A stretch of DNA of 64,000 bases from Nocardioides mangrovicus (lineage in GTDB: Bacteria; Actinomycetota; Actinomycetes; Propionibacteriales; Nocardioidaceae): contig NZ_RDBE01000001.1 in the NCBI RefSeq assembly GCF_003674065.1, positions 304,879 through 368,878 on the forward strand, in the 5' to 3' direction. Both the position numbers and the translations under genes were made by a program. Below are positions 9,629-18,505 of the stretch, piece by piece (position 1 is the stretch's first letter; every line of letters starts with the position of its first letter). The notes under the pieces were generated by a model. It ran no database searches. It was not told the DNA's origin and saw only the letters and a program-made list of their open reading frames with translations.

Positions 9629-10718
9629 GATCCTCGTCGACCTCGACGCGGTGCGGCACAACGTCGCGCGGCTGCGCGAGGTGGTGGCCCCGGCGCAGCT
9701 GATGGTGGTGGTCAAGGCCGACGGCTACGGGCACGGGATGGTGGCCGTCGCCCGCGCCGCCCGGGAGGCCGGGGCCGACTGGCTGGCGGTGGCCACGCCC
9801 GACGAGGCGGTCGCGCTGCGGGGCGCGGGCGACGAGGGTCCGCTGCTGTGCTGGCTGGCCACGCCCGACCAGGACTACCGACCGGCCGTACGCTTCGGGG
9901 TCACGCTCACCGCCTACGACGTGGCGCAGCTCGGGCGGATCGTGGCCGCGGGCGCCACCGACGTGCAGCTGAAGGTCGACACCGGGCTCTCGCGCGGCGG
10001 CTCGACGCTCGCGTCGTGGGCGGGGCTGGTCTCCCAGGCGCGCGACCTGGCGGTGAGCGTCAGCGGGGTCTGGTCGCACCTGGCCTGCTCCGACGAGCCC
10101 GAGCACCCCGCCAACGACGCCCAGGAGCAGGCGTTCCGCGAGGCCCTGGCCACGGCCGAGGAGCTCGGCGTCGACCCCGGTCTGCGGCACCTGGCCAACT
10201 CCGCGGCCGCGCTGCTGCGCCCCGGCTCCCGGTTCGACGCCGTCCGGGTCGGCATCGCCACCTACGGCCTGACCCCCGCGCCGCAGGTGGCCAGCAGCGC
10301 CGACCTCGGGCTGCGGCCCGCGATGACGGTGCGCACCGAGCTGGCGCTGGTCAAGCCGATCGTGGCGGGTGCCGGCGTCTCCTACGGCCACACCTTCGTC
10401 GCCGACCGGCCGATGGAGGTCGCCGTGGTGCCGCTCGGCTACGGCGACGGCGTGCCCCGCCACGCCAGCAGCCGTGCCGAGGTGCTGGTGCGCGGATCGC
10501 GCTGCCCGGTGCTCGGCCGGGTCTGCATGGACCAGCTGGTCGTCGACGTCACCGGGCTCGGTGCGAGGGCCGGCGACGAGGTGGTGCTCTTCGGGCCGGG
10601 CGACGCCGGGGAACCCCTGGCTCAGGACTGGGCCGAGGCGTGCGGGACCATCTCCTACGAGATCGTCACGCGGATCGGCGGCACGCGCGTCGACCGCGCC
10701 TACCGAGGAGTGCGGTGA
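9621..10718 (+). CDS. alr: Alanine racemase
   Basis: PLP enzyme that makes D-alanine for peptidoglycan. 365 residues. The PLP lysine lies in VVVKADGYGHG (Lys32). The C-terminal domain has the catalytic tyrosine in GAGVSYGHTFVADRP, then GYGDGVPRHAS and GRVCMDQLVVDVT. It overlaps nnr by 8 nt and the following hydrolase by 4 nt (GTGA), so it is translationally coupled on both sides. Confidence 0.97.
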   Translation: MAEILVDLDAVRHNVARLREVVAPAQLMVVVKADGYGHGMVAVARAAREAGADWLAVATPDEAVALRGAGDEGPLLCWLATPDQDYRPAVRFGVTLTAYDVAQLGRIVAAGATDVQLKVDTGLSRGGSTLASWAGLVSQARDLAVSVSGVWSHLACSDEPEHPANDAQEQAFREALATAEELGVDPGLRHLANSAAALLRPGSRFDAVRVGIATYGLTPAPQVASSADLGLRPAMTVRTELALVKPIVAGAGVSYGHTFVADRPMEVAVVPLGYGDGVPRHASSRAEVLVRGSRCPVLGRVCMDQLVVDVTGLGARAGDEVVLFGPGDAGEPLAQDWAEACGTISYEIVTRIGGTRVDRAYRGVR

Positions 10719-11773
10719 ACACCTGGGCCAAGCGGGCTCTCGGCCTCGGCGCAGCCGGCCTCGCGGCAGCCTCCGCGGCCGTGGTGGTCGAGCGTCGGGT
10801 CGTCAAGGCGCGCCGGCTCGGCGCCGAGGCGGTCGAGGACTACAAGGCGCTGCGCTCGCCCGCGATCGAGGTCAAGGCCGGCGACGGGACCCTGCTGCAC
10901 GCCGAGGTCGACGAGATCGCGCCGTACGCCAGCGGCGCGCGCCCGGACCCGCGCCGGCCCACCGTCGTCTTCGTGCACGGGTACGCGCTCAACCTCGACT
11001 GCTGGCACTTCCAGCGCAAGGCGATGCGCGGGCGTCACCGGATGGTGTTCTACGACCAGCGCTCCCACGGCCGGTCGGGCCGCTCGCCGCGCGAGCACGC
11101 CACCATCGAGCAGCTGGGCGACGACCTGGCCACCGTCATCGCCGAGCTCGTCCCCGACGGCGACGTCGTGCTGGTGGGTCACTCGATGGGCGGGATGAGC
11201 ATCATGACGTTCGCCGAGCGTCACCCCGAGGTCTTCGCCGAGCGGGTGCGCGGCGTCGGGCTGATCGCCACCACGGCCGGCGGGCTGCGACCTCACCGGG
11301 CGCTGAGCCCGTTCATCCCCGACAAGCTGGGCGACATGGTCGCCCCGCGACTGGTGACCGCCCTGGCCAACGCCCCCGAGCTGGTGGACTCGGCCCGTGC
11401 CCGCGGCTCCAACATCGGCTTCCTGGTGGCCGACCGGTTCGCCTTCGGCCGGGAGGCCCCGGCCACGCAGGTCGAGTTCCTCGACGAGATGCTCGCCGGG
11501 ACGCCCATCCAGGTGCTGGCCGAGTTCTTCCCGGGGTTCCGGACGCTGAACAAGTTCGACGTGCTCGGTACGTTCTCGACCGTGCCCACCACCATCATCT
11601 GCGGCACCAAGGACAAGCTGACCTCGCTGGGCCACAGCCGCAAGATGGCGGCCCGGATCGAGGGTGCCCGGCTGCTCGAGGTGCCTGACGCCGGCCACAT
11701 GGTGATCTTCGAGGCGGCCGACCTGGTCAACACCGCCCTCGAGCAGCTGTTCACGGCGGCGTTGCGGCGATGA
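10715..11773 (+). CDS. Alpha/beta-fold hydrolase
   Basis: 352 residues. An N-terminal hydrophobic segment (LGLGAAGLAAASAAVVVERR) suggests a membrane anchor. The fold shows VVFVHGYALNLDCW (oxyanion loop), the nucleophile elbow VGHSMGGMS, GTKDKLTS (acid region) and a final PDAGHMVIFE with the catalytic His. The substrate is not evident. The gene lies between alr and tsaE in actinobacterial operons of this type. GTG start overlapping the alr stop; its own stop overlaps the next ATG (ATGA). Confidence 0.88.
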   Translation: MNTWAKRALGLGAAGLAAASAAVVVERRVVKARRLGAEAVEDYKALRSPAIEVKAGDGTLLHAEVDEIAPYASGARPDPRRPTVVFVHGYALNLDCWHFQRKAMRGRHRMVFYDQRSHGRSGRSPREHATIEQLGDDLATVIAELVPDGDVVLVGHSMGGMSIMTFAERHPEVFAERVRGVGLIATTAGGLRPHRALSPFIPDKLGDMVAPRLVTALANAPELVDSARARGSNIGFLVADRFAFGREAPATQVEFLDEMLAGTPIQVLAEFFPGFRTLNKFDVLGTFSTVPTTIICGTKDKLTSLGHSRKMAARIEGARLLEVPDAGHMVIFEAADLVNTALEQLFTAALRR

Positions 11774-12693
11774 GGGTCGACCTCGTGGGCCCCGAGCGGG
11801 CAGCCGACGTGCTCGCCGTCATCCACGACGCCTTCGGCGACCGGCCGCCGCTCGACCCCCCGGCGACGGCCACCGACGAGACGTGGGAAAGCGTGCGCGA
11901 CTCCCTCGCCGCGCACGGCGGTCTGCTCGGCGAGGTCGACGGCGAGCCCGTGGCGACCCTGCTCTTCGAGCCCGAGCCCGAGCAGTCGGCGCCTCGAGCC
12001 CCCCGCCTGCTCGGGCTACGACGCGTCGGCACCCTCAAGCAGGGTCGCGGCACCGGCGTCGCCCAGGCACTGGTCGCGGCGGCCGAGGAGGAGGCCGCCC
12101 GCCGCGGCTTCGCCGGCGTCCGCCTGATGGCCCGCGCCGAGCTGCCGGCCACCGTCCGGTTCTGGAACCGGCTCGGGTACGCCGAGGCCGGCCGGGAGGG
12201 TCCGCGGCTCTACCTCCGCAAGATGCTGCCGCTGCGCCTGGACCTGCCCACGGCCGACGACACCCGTGCGCTGGGCGGTCGGCTCGGCGGCGTGCTGCGC
12301 TCCGGCGACCTCGTCATCCTCACCGGCGACCTGGGCGCCGGGAAGACGACGCTCACCCAGGGGCTGGCCGACGCGCTCGGTGTCGCCGGGCACGTCACCT
12401 CGCCCACGTTCGTCATCTCCCGGGTGCACCGCGCCACCGCCGAGGGCCCCGACCTGGTGCACGTCGACGCCTACCGGCTGGGCTCCGGCGCCGAGCTCGA
12501 CGACCTCGACCTGGACACCGACACCGACCGCGCCGTCACCGTCGTGGAGTGGGGCGAGGGGCTGGCCGAGGTGCTGGCCGACGACCGGCTCGAGGTGGCC
12601 CTCGCGCGCGACGAGGACGACGTGCGCCACGCCGTGGTGACGCCGGTCGGCCCACGCTGGTTCGACACCGACCTGCGAGCCCTGGAGGCCTGA
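11770..12693 (+). CDS. tsaE: GNAT acetyltransferase fused to TsaE
   Basis: 307 residues with two domains. Residues 1-150 are a GNAT fold (QGRGTGVAQALVAAAEEEA as acetyl-CoA loop, FWNRLGYAEAGREG near its end). Residues from about 155 are TsaE, the ATPase of the t6A37 tRNA modification complex, with Walker A LTGDLGAGKTTLTQGLA at about 184-200, HVTSPTFVIS, HVDAYRL and VVEWGEG. A Met at 12223, between the domains, could give a separate TsaE. The gene overlaps the hydrolase (ATGA) and tsaB (TGATG). The GNAT part is not RimI, which is encoded separately at 13298. Confidence 0.9.
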   Translation: MRVDLVGPERAADVLAVIHDAFGDRPPLDPPATATDETWESVRDSLAAHGGLLGEVDGEPVATLLFEPEPEQSAPRAPRLLGLRRVGTLKQGRGTGVAQALVAAAEEEAARRGFAGVRLMARAELPATVRFWNRLGYAEAGREGPRLYLRKMLPLRLDLPTADDTRALGGRLGGVLRSGDLVILTGDLGAGKTTLTQGLADALGVAGHVTSPTFVISRVHRATAEGPDLVHVDAYRLGSGAELDDLDLDTDTDRAVTVVEWGEGLAEVLADDRLEVALARDEDDVRHAVVTPVGPRWFDTDLRALEA

Positions 12694-13301
12694 TGCTCCT
12701 CGCCTTCGACACCGCGACCGCACGCGTCACCGTCGCGCTCCACGACGGGGAGCAGGTCGTGGCCACCTTCACCGCCGACGAGCAGATGCGCCACGGCGAG
12801 ATGCTCGCCCCCGGCATCGCCTCGGTGCTCGAGCAGGCCGGCGCCATCACCACCGACGTCACGGCGGTAGCGGTCGGTGTGGGGCCGGGGCCGTTCACCG
12901 GGCTGCGGGTCGGCCTGGTCACGGCGCGCACGATGTCGCTGGCGCTGGGCATCCCCGTCTACGGGGTCTGCACCCTCGACGTGCTCGCGGCCGAGGCGGT
13001 CGACGGCGGCCTCTCGGACTTCGTCGTCGCCTCCGACGCCCGCCGCAAGGAGGTCTACCTCGCGCGCTACGTCGACGGCGCGCGCCACGACGAGCCGGCG
13101 GTGCTCAGTCCCGCGACGGCGGCCACCGACGAGCCGGTGGTGGGCCGGGGGGCGGTGCTCTACCCCGAGGCGTTCCCCGACGCGCGGCGACCGGAGCTGC
13201 CAAGCGCGGCCGTCCTGTGCGATCTGGTGGTGGCCGAGCGCTACCCGCTGGTCGACCCCGAGCCGATGTACCTGCGCCGCCCCGACGCCGCGCCGCGATG
13301 A
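12693..13301 (+). CDS. tsaB: t6A37 complex subunit TsaB
   Basis: Partner of TsaD and TsaE in threonylcarbamoylation of tRNA A37. 202 residues with the ASKHA-type start LLAFDTATARVTVAL, then VAVGVGPGPFTGLRVGLVTARTMSLAL, the most conserved region of TsaB, and ASDARRKEVYLA. It shares one base with the TsaE stop and overlaps rimI by 4 nt (ATGA). Confidence 0.95.
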   Translation: MLLAFDTATARVTVALHDGEQVVATFTADEQMRHGEMLAPGIASVLEQAGAITTDVTAVAVGVGPGPFTGLRVGLVTARTMSLALGIPVYGVCTLDVLAAEAVDGGLSDFVVASDARRKEVYLARYVDGARHDEPAVLSPATAATDEPVVGRGAVLYPEAFPDARRPELPSAAVLCDLVVAERYPLVDPEPMYLRRPDAAPR

Positions 13302-13717
13302 GCATCCGGGCCGCCGGCCCCGACGACGTCGACCGGCTGCTGGCGCTCGAGGAGGACGCGTTCGGCCGCGAGGCGTGGTCGCATCGGCTGGTGCGCGAGG
13401 CGCTGCCGTACGCGCTGGTCGGCGACGGCCCCGACCTCGGCTGGGCGGTGCTCAGCGTCGCCGGCGAGGTCGCCGACCTGCAGCGCATCGCCGCCGGGGT
13501 GCGCCGCACCGGCACCGGCACCCGGCTGCTGGCCGCCGCGCTGGGATCGGCCCGCGACGCCGGCGCCGAGCGGGTGCTGCTGGAGGTCCGCGAGGACAAC
13601 GAGGCCGGCCGCGCGTTCTACGCCGCGGCCGGCTTCGTGGAGATCGACCGGCGGCGGGGGTACTACCGCGACGGGGTCGATGCGCTGGTGCTGGAGCTGG
13701 TGCTCGCCGCTGGTTGA
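13298..13717 (+). CDS. rimI: Ribosomal-protein S18-alanine N-acetyltransferase
   Basis: 139-residue GNAT protein. LQRIAAGVRRTGTGTRLLAAALGSARDAGAERVLLEVREDNEAGRAFYAAAGFVEI is the typical RimI arrangement. Position directly after tsaB and before tsaD is the standard actinobacterial one. It probably acetylates a protein N-terminus; the true substrates in actinobacteria are less certain. The stop codon lies inside a dispersed repeat (13709-13746). Confidence 0.88.
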   Translation: MSIRAAGPDDVDRLLALEEDAFGREAWSHRLVREALPYALVGDGPDLGWAVLSVAGEVADLQRIAAGVRRTGTGTRLLAAALGSARDAGAERVLLEVREDNEAGRAFYAAAGFVEIDRRRGYYRDGVDALVLELVLAAG

Positions 13718-13967
13718 GGAGGCGCGCTGGCGCCGTCTCGAGACCGAGGCCCCTACGGCTCGCTCAGCTCCGCTGGTCTTCCGGCTCGTGCCCCTGGTTC
13801 AGACCAACCCGCTGTTGCTCGGGCTGCTTCTACCGGTCTGCGCCGTGGTGGTCTCGCCGAGACGTCGCATCCTGTCGGGGGAAGACGGCGCTTCGCGCGG
13901 CGCTCTCCGCCAGGATCCGACGTCTCGGCTCCTCTGCTCTTCGCTCGCTGGGCTCGCTTCAGAGCAG
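13709..13967. repeat. Dispersed palindromic repeats at a convergent junction
   Basis: No gene is seen here. 13709-13746 is a REP-like element (GGTTGAGGAGG...CCGTCTCGAGACC) closely matching 16706-16745. 13856-13876 (GCCGAGACGTCGCATCC...) pairs with 13909-13929 to form a long imperfect stem. That stem and its flank 13930-13967 resemble, in the other orientation, 26016-26121. The position between the stops of rimI and the leftward HAD gene fits a bidirectional terminator or 3'-end structure. Confidence 0.65.
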
Positions 13968-13969
13968 TG

Positions 13970-15538
13970 TCACGGCAGGTAGTACGTCGGGTTCGGCAGC
14001 TTGACGGTGCGCTTGCTGAACCCGCCCTTGAGGTCGCTGAACTGGTCGCCGATGTTGTCGACGATCGTGTAGCCCTGCCGCTGCACGTGGTGCCGGCGGC
14101 TGGACTTGTAGGCCACCGTGGAGCCCTTGAACCCGGCCGGCTTGGTGTAGTAGTTCGCGGCCGTGAAGCCCGTGTAGCCGACCTTGGCCAGGTTGGCCAG
14201 GCTGGCGGCCTTCTGCGAGGCGCTGCGACCGGTGATGCCGATGACGGTGCAACCGGCCTGCTGGGCGGCGTTGGCCAGCGAGACCATGCCCGGCACGGCG
14301 GCGAACTTCTGGCCCTGCACCCACTGGTCCTGCAGCGCGGGGTCGAAGACGAACTTCATCAGCCCGACCTCGAGGTCGTAGGTCCACAGCGTGGTGTCGT
14401 CGGTGTCGAGCACCAGGGCCGGCTTGGTGTGCCGGCGCACGCCCACGGCGCAGGCGCGCTGCAGGTAGGCGGTCTCGCGCTTCTCGATGCGCTGCAGCTG
14501 GGTCAGGTAGGGCGACGCGGAGGTGTTGGCGGTGCCGGTGCCGGTGTCGCCGTAGTAGGCCTTGACGGTGGCCTTCACCGAGTCGATGTTGGGGATGCCC
14601 TCGCCGTCGGGCTTCGCGCCGCTGGCGCCGCCGGGCTTCATCGTGAACCGGTTGCGCGGGGCCAGCTTCGGCTGCACCACGCCGGGCAGGTTGGTGCTCG
14701 GCAGGTAGTACGTCGGGTTCGGCAGCTTCACGTAGCGCCGGGCGTAGCCGCCCTGCAGGTCCGACCACTGGTCGCCGAAGTTGGCGACGACCGGGTAGCC
14801 CAGGTCGTTCTGGATGTGGCGCCGGGTGAGGGCCTTGAACTCCACGGTGGAGCACTTCGAGGTCGCGCACTGGATGTAGGACGGCTGCTGCGAGGAGCCG
14901 GTGCCGGTCCACTTGGTGAAGAACCGGTCGGCGGTGAAGCCGCGGTAGCCGACCTTGGCCAGGTTGGCCAGGGTGGCGGCCTTCTGGTCGTCGTTGCGGC
15001 CGGTGACGCCGAAGATCGTGTAGCCCCAGCGCTGGGCGTGGTTGACCAGTCGCACCATGCCGGGCGTGGCCGGGAAGCGCTGCTCCTGCACGTAGGTGTT
15101 CTGCAGCACGGTGTCGAAGTTGAAGTGCATGGCGTGCACTTCCATGTCGTAGGTCATCAGCGTGGTGTCGTCGGTGTCGAAGACCAGCGCCTTCTTCTGC
15201 CCGGCCTTCGGCTTGTGCGCCTTGAGCCAGGTCAGCCACTTCTTCTCGATGCGGCTCATCTGGGTGATGTAGGGGGAGTGCCGCTTGTTGGCGATGCCGT
15301 TGCCGCGGTCGCCGTAGTAGCGGGCGATGGTGGCCTTGACCGAGTCGACGTTGGGGATCCCCTCGCCGTCGGACCGGGCGCCGGACGAGCCGTCGGGCAG
15401 CATCCGGAAGTGCGTGCGTGGTGTCAGGCCGCCGCGGTGGGTGGCGTGGTCGCCGGCGGCGTGCGCCGCGGGGGCCGTGGTGAGAACGAGGGCCGTGAGA
15501 GTGGCGGCAACCGAGGCACGCCGTACCGAGATGGGCAT
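13970..15538 (-). CDS. Secreted protein with two HAD acid-phosphatase-like domains
   Basis: 522 residues. A Sec signal peptide ([24 protein letters not shown], cleavage after AHA) is followed by two homologous HAD domains of the acid phosphatase (class IIIB) type. Each has a nucleophile loop, [15 protein letters not shown] and [15 protein letters not shown], the second motif GVTGRND or GITGRSA, and an end [12 protein letters not shown] or [12 protein letters not shown]. Both copies also repeat EGIPN(V/I)DSVKAT(I/V)..YYGD...NTSASPY and NPTYYLP. The HAD motifs look intact in both, so both may be active. The substrate is unknown. It is divergent from tsaD. Confidence 0.87.
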   Translation of the reverse strand: MPISVRRASVAATLTALVLTTAPAAHAAGDHATHRGGLTPRTHFRMLPDGSSGARSDGEGIPNVDSVKATIARYYGDRGNGIANKRHSPYITQMSRIEKKWLTWLKAHKPKAGQKKALVFDTDDTTLMTYDMEVHAMHFNFDTVLQNTYVQEQRFPATPGMVRLVNHAQRWGYTIFGVTGRNDDQKAATLANLAKVGYRGFTADRFFTKWTGTGSSQQPSYIQCATSKCSTVEFKALTRRHIQNDLGYPVVANFGDQWSDLQGGYARRYVKLPNPTYYLPSTNLPGVVQPKLAPRNRFTMKPGGASGAKPDGEGIPNIDSVKATVKAYYGDTGTGTANTSASPYLTQLQRIEKRETAYLQRACAVGVRRHTKPALVLDTDDTTLWTYDLEVGLMKFVFDPALQDQWVQGQKFAAVPGMVSLANAAQQAGCTVIGITGRSASQKAASLANLAKVGYTGFTAANYYTKPAGFKGSTVAYKSSRRHHVQRQGYTIVDNIGDQFSDLKGGFSKRTVKLPNPTYYLP

Positions 15539-15544
15539 CCGCGC

Positions 15545-15550
15545 AACATA
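15545..15550 (-). promoter_or_regulatory. -10 box TATGTT of the HAD gene
   Basis: Read on the minus strand, TATGTT ends 6 nt before the ATG at 15538; no Shine-Dalgarno sequence, so probably leaderless. Confidence 0.45.
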
Positions 15551-15582
15551 CTCGCGTGGTCGGACATGTCACCATCGTCGGC

Positions 15583-16635
15583 GTGTCAGACGTACCCCTG
15601 GTGCTCGGGATCGAGACCTCCTGCGACGAGACCGGTGTCGGGATCGTCCGCGGCCACGAGCTGCTCGCCGACGCTGTCGCCTCGTCCGTGGAGGAGCACG
15701 CCCGGTTCGGCGGCGTGGTGCCCGAGGTCGCCTCACGCGCCCACCTCGAGGCGATGGTGCCGACGCTGGAGCGGGCCTGCGAGACCGCGGGGGTGACGCT
15801 GGGCGACGTCGACGCGATCGCCGTGACCTCCGGCCCGGGGCTGGCCGGCGCGCTGCTGGTCGGCGTCGCCGCGGCCAAGGCGCTGGCGCTCTCGCTGGGC
15901 AAGCCGCTCTACGGCGTGAACCACCTCGCCTCCCACGTCGCCGTCGACCAGCTCGAGCACGGCGCGCTGCCCGAGCCCTGCCTGGCCATGCTGGTCTCGG
16001 GGGGACACTCCTCGCTGCTGCGCGTGTCCGACGTGACCGGCGACCACGACGGCATCGTGCCGCTGGGCGCCACGATCGACGACGCCGCCGGCGAGGCCTT
16101 CGACAAGGTGGCCCGGCTGCTCGGGCTGCCGTTCCCCGGCGGCCCGCACATCGACCGCGCCGCCCGCGAGGGCAGCGTCACCATCGACTTCCCGCGTGGC
16201 CTCACCTCGCGCCGCGACCTCGAGCGGCACCGCTTCGACTTCTCCTTCTCGGGCCTGAAGACCGCCGTCGCCCGGTGGGTCGAGGCGCGCGAGCGCGCCG
16301 GCGAGCCGGTGCCGGTGGCCGACGTCGCCGCGTCGTTCCAGGAGGCGGTCTGCGACGTGCTGGTGCGCAAGGCGGTCGACGCCGCGGTCACCGAGGGCGT
16401 CGAGGACATCCTGGTCGGCGGCGGCGTGGCCGCGAACTCGCGGCTGCGCGTGCTCACCGAGGAGCGGGCCGCGCAGCACGGCATCCGGGTCCGGGTCCCT
16501 CGGCCGGGACTGTGCACCGACAACGGCGCGATGGTGGCCGCGCTCGGGGTCGAGATGGTCGCTCGCGGCCGGACGCCCTCGGCGTTGAATCTGCCGGCCG
16601 ACTCCTCCCAGCCGGTCACCGAGGTGCTCGTCTGA
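15583..16635 (+). CDS. tsaD: tRNA N6-adenosine threonylcarbamoyltransferase
   Basis: Catalytic subunit of the t6A37 tRNA modification complex; Fe-dependent ASKHA fold. About 350 residues. It begins [17 protein letters not shown], with [18 protein letters not shown] (metal His), [20 protein letters not shown] (second metal His region), [10 protein letters not shown] and [11 protein letters not shown]. The GTG at 15583 puts the family start right after the initiator; a GTG at 15556 in the same frame is the alternative. It lies beyond an inserted HAD gene rather than directly after rimI. Confidence 0.95.
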   Translation: MSDVPLVLGIETSCDETGVGIVRGHELLADAVASSVEEHARFGGVVPEVASRAHLEAMVPTLERACETAGVTLGDVDAIAVTSGPGLAGALLVGVAAAKALALSLGKPLYGVNHLASHVAVDQLEHGALPEPCLAMLVSGGHSSLLRVSDVTGDHDGIVPLGATIDDAAGEAFDKVARLLGLPFPGGPHIDRAAREGSVTIDFPRGLTSRRDLERHRFDFSFSGLKTAVARWVEARERAGEPVPVADVAASFQEAVCDVLVRKAVDAAVTEGVEDILVGGGVAANSRLRVLTEERAAQHGIRVRVPRPGLCTDNGAMVAALGVEMVARGRTPSALNLPADSSQPVTEVLV

Positions 16636-16652
16636 GGGGCGCCGTGGGTGGT

Positions 16653-16745
16653 GGGGTGGTCTCGACGCGCCCGCTCGCCGGGGCTCGCGGAGCTGCTCGA
16701 CTACCGGTGGTCGAGGAGGTCGCCCGCGACCGTCTCGAAACCCCG
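16653..16745. repeat. Pair of REP-like elements between convergent genes
   Basis: 16706-16745 (GGTGGTCGAGGAGG...CCGTCTCGAAACC) closely matches 13709-13746. 16655-16705 (GTGGTCTCGACGCGC...GCTGCTCGACTACC) is a related copy in the opposite orientation, so the two form a large inverted pair between the stops of tsaD and the leftward gene at 16778. Confidence 0.65.
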
Positions 16746-16777
16746 TGACGTCCGCGCCGACGGTGACGACCCGCGGG

Positions 16778-17908
16778 CTACGGCGTCTTCTGGAGGATGT
16801 AGACGTGCTCCTCGGAGCTCGTCACCGCCGTTGCGCGGGCCAGGCTGCCGTCGACGCCGAACCGGACCAGGGCCTGGCGCTGGCCGCGTGAGTCGACGAC
16901 GATCGCCAGCACGTGTGCTGCGTCCTCCCACCGCGGGGCGTAGATGCGGGTGTGGCGGGGCAGCTGCAGCGTCCGGACGACGCCGCCGGTGCGGGCGTCG
17001 AGCAGGGCAAGCGTGCGCGGCGCGCTGCCGTCGGCGAGGCCCAGGGCATAGCGGCCGTCGCTGCTGAAGCCGGTGACCAGCAACCGCGACCGCCAGAGCA
17101 CGCGGTCGGTCGCACTGCTCACCACGGCGTAGTCGCCGCGAGCGGTCTGCCCGGCCACCAGAGCGCCGGCCTCGGACGTGGCGTTGGGTGAGACCAGGGC
17201 CGGCAGCCTGCGGACACGGTCGCCCCCGTCGACCACGCGGCCGCGGCCACGACCGGCGACGGCCACGCCGCCGTCGGGCAGGAACCCGACGACGCCCGTG
17301 ACGTCGGGCACCGCCCGCCGGGTGACCTGCATGCCGCCGTCGGCGAAGCCGCGTGCGATGTCCACGTGCCCGCCGTCGTCGACCCAGGCGGCCCGGCGGC
17401 CGTCGGTCGAGACCGCGGGGGGCGCACCGGGGGTGTAGCGAGCTTCGGGCGTGCCGTCGCCGGCGTAGCGGGTGAGAGCGCTCAGGTCACTGCTCGCCAC
17501 CAGGAACCCGCCCGCGAACGTCGTCCAGCTCTCGTAGGCCTTCTTGCCCGGCACCGGGCGCGTGGTGCCGTCGGCCAGGTGCAGCCGCAGCCCGTAGCCG
17601 TAGCCGATCGCGGGGCGATCGCCCTGGGCCAGGTCGGTCAGCGAGCCGAGCTCGACGACCCGGGGCGCCTGGGTGGGCGTGGGGGCCGCCGGTTGGGGAG
17701 CGTGGTGCCCGCGGCCCAGCTCGCTGCCCACCCCGACCGTGGCCGCCACGGCGACCACCACGGCCACGCCCGCGATGAGGCTGGTGGCCGCGGCGCGACG
17801 CCGCCCGCGCACCTGCGCCGCGCGCCTCTGGACCGTGGCCGGCGACGCCTCGTGCAGCGGCGCGACGTCGGCGCGGTGCTGCAGGGTGCGCTCGATCAGC
17901 GTGTCCAT
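16778..17908 (-). CDS. Membrane-anchored beta-propeller-like protein, partner of the sigma factor
   Basis: 376 residues. A cytoplasmic N-terminus of about 38 residues is followed by one membrane segment (AAATSLIAGVAVVVAVAATVGVG). The outside part has repeated short beta units (TDGRRAAWVDDGGHVDIARG, FLPDGGVAVAGRGRG, FSSDGRYALGLADGS) like a WD40-type propeller. It overlaps the upstream sigma-factor gene by 13 nt. A regulatory or sensing partner is likely from context only; no anti-sigma motif (HxxxCxxC) is present. Confidence 0.75.
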   Translation of the reverse strand: MDTLIERTLQHRADVAPLHEASPATVQRRAAQVRGRRRAAATSLIAGVAVVVAVAATVGVGSELGRGHHAPQPAAPTPTQAPRVVELGSLTDLAQGDRPAIGYGYGLRLHLADGTTRPVPGKKAYESWTTFAGGFLVASSDLSALTRYAGDGTPEARYTPGAPPAVSTDGRRAAWVDDGGHVDIARGFADGGMQVTRRAVPDVTGVVGFLPDGGVAVAGRGRGRVVDGGDRVRRLPALVSPNATSEAGALVAGQTARGDYAVVSSATDRVLWRSRLLVTGFSSDGRYALGLADGSAPRTLALLDARTGGVVRTLQLPRHTRIYAPRWEDAAHVLAIVVDSRGQRQALVRFGVDGSLARATAVTSSEEHVYILQKTP

Positions 17909-18429
17909 GACTCCTCCTGGGTCCAGGTGCCGGCGGTGGCGAGCTCGCCGCGCAGCGTCGCCAGCGCTCGGCTGCACTGCGACTTCACGGTGCCCTCGGA
18001 GACACCGAGCACCCGGGCCACCTCGGCCACCGAGAGCTGCTCGTAGAACCGCAGCACCACCACGGCCCGCTGCTTGCGGCCCAGGACCGACAGCCGCTCC
18101 CACAGCGCCTCCTCGGCGCCGTCGTAGTGCCGGTCCTCCCCGGCCTGCTCGGGCGGGCTGTCGGTGACCACCTCCCGGTGCCGCCGGGCGCGTCGCCACA
18201 GCGAGACGTGCTCGTTGACCAGCACGCGCCGGGCGTAGCCGCCCAGGTCGTCGCGGTCGTGCAGGCGGTGCCAGGCCAGGTAGATCTTGGCCAGCGCGGT
18301 CTGGGTGAGGTCCTCGGCGGTGTGGGGGTCGCCGCACAGCAGGTACGCGGTGCGCAGCAGCCGTGGCTGGGCCCCCTGCATCCAGGCGGCGAACGCCGTC
18401 TCGCGCGCCGTGTCCCGATCCACGTCCAT
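17896..18429 (-). CDS. SigE-family (ECF) RNA polymerase sigma factor
   Basis: 177 residues, with sigma region 2 (LLRTAYLLCGDPHTAEDLTQTALAKIYLAWHRL...GYARRVLVNEHVSLWRR) and region 4 (LGRKQRAVVVLRFYEQLSVAEVARVLGVSEGTVKSQCSRALATLR). It directs RNA polymerase to a specific promoter set. The ATG at 18429 is chosen; a GTG 12 nt upstream is possible. It is cotranscribed with the membrane protein that follows and divergent from the mycothiol dehydrogenase gene, 76 bp away. Confidence 0.92.
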   Translation of the reverse strand: MDVDRDTARETAFAAWMQGAQPRLLRTAYLLCGDPHTAEDLTQTALAKIYLAWHRLHDRDDLGGYARRVLVNEHVSLWRRARRHREVVTDSPPEQAGEDRHYDGAEEALWERLSVLGRKQRAVVVLRFYEQLSVAEVARVLGVSEGTVKSQCSRALATLRGELATAGTWTQEESWTR

Positions 18430-18505
18430 ACCCTCACCCACGCGAGGGGCGGCCGCCTGGTTGCATCCCCTAGGTTCAAGGTGAGACGTCGACGAAGGAG
18501 ATGGG

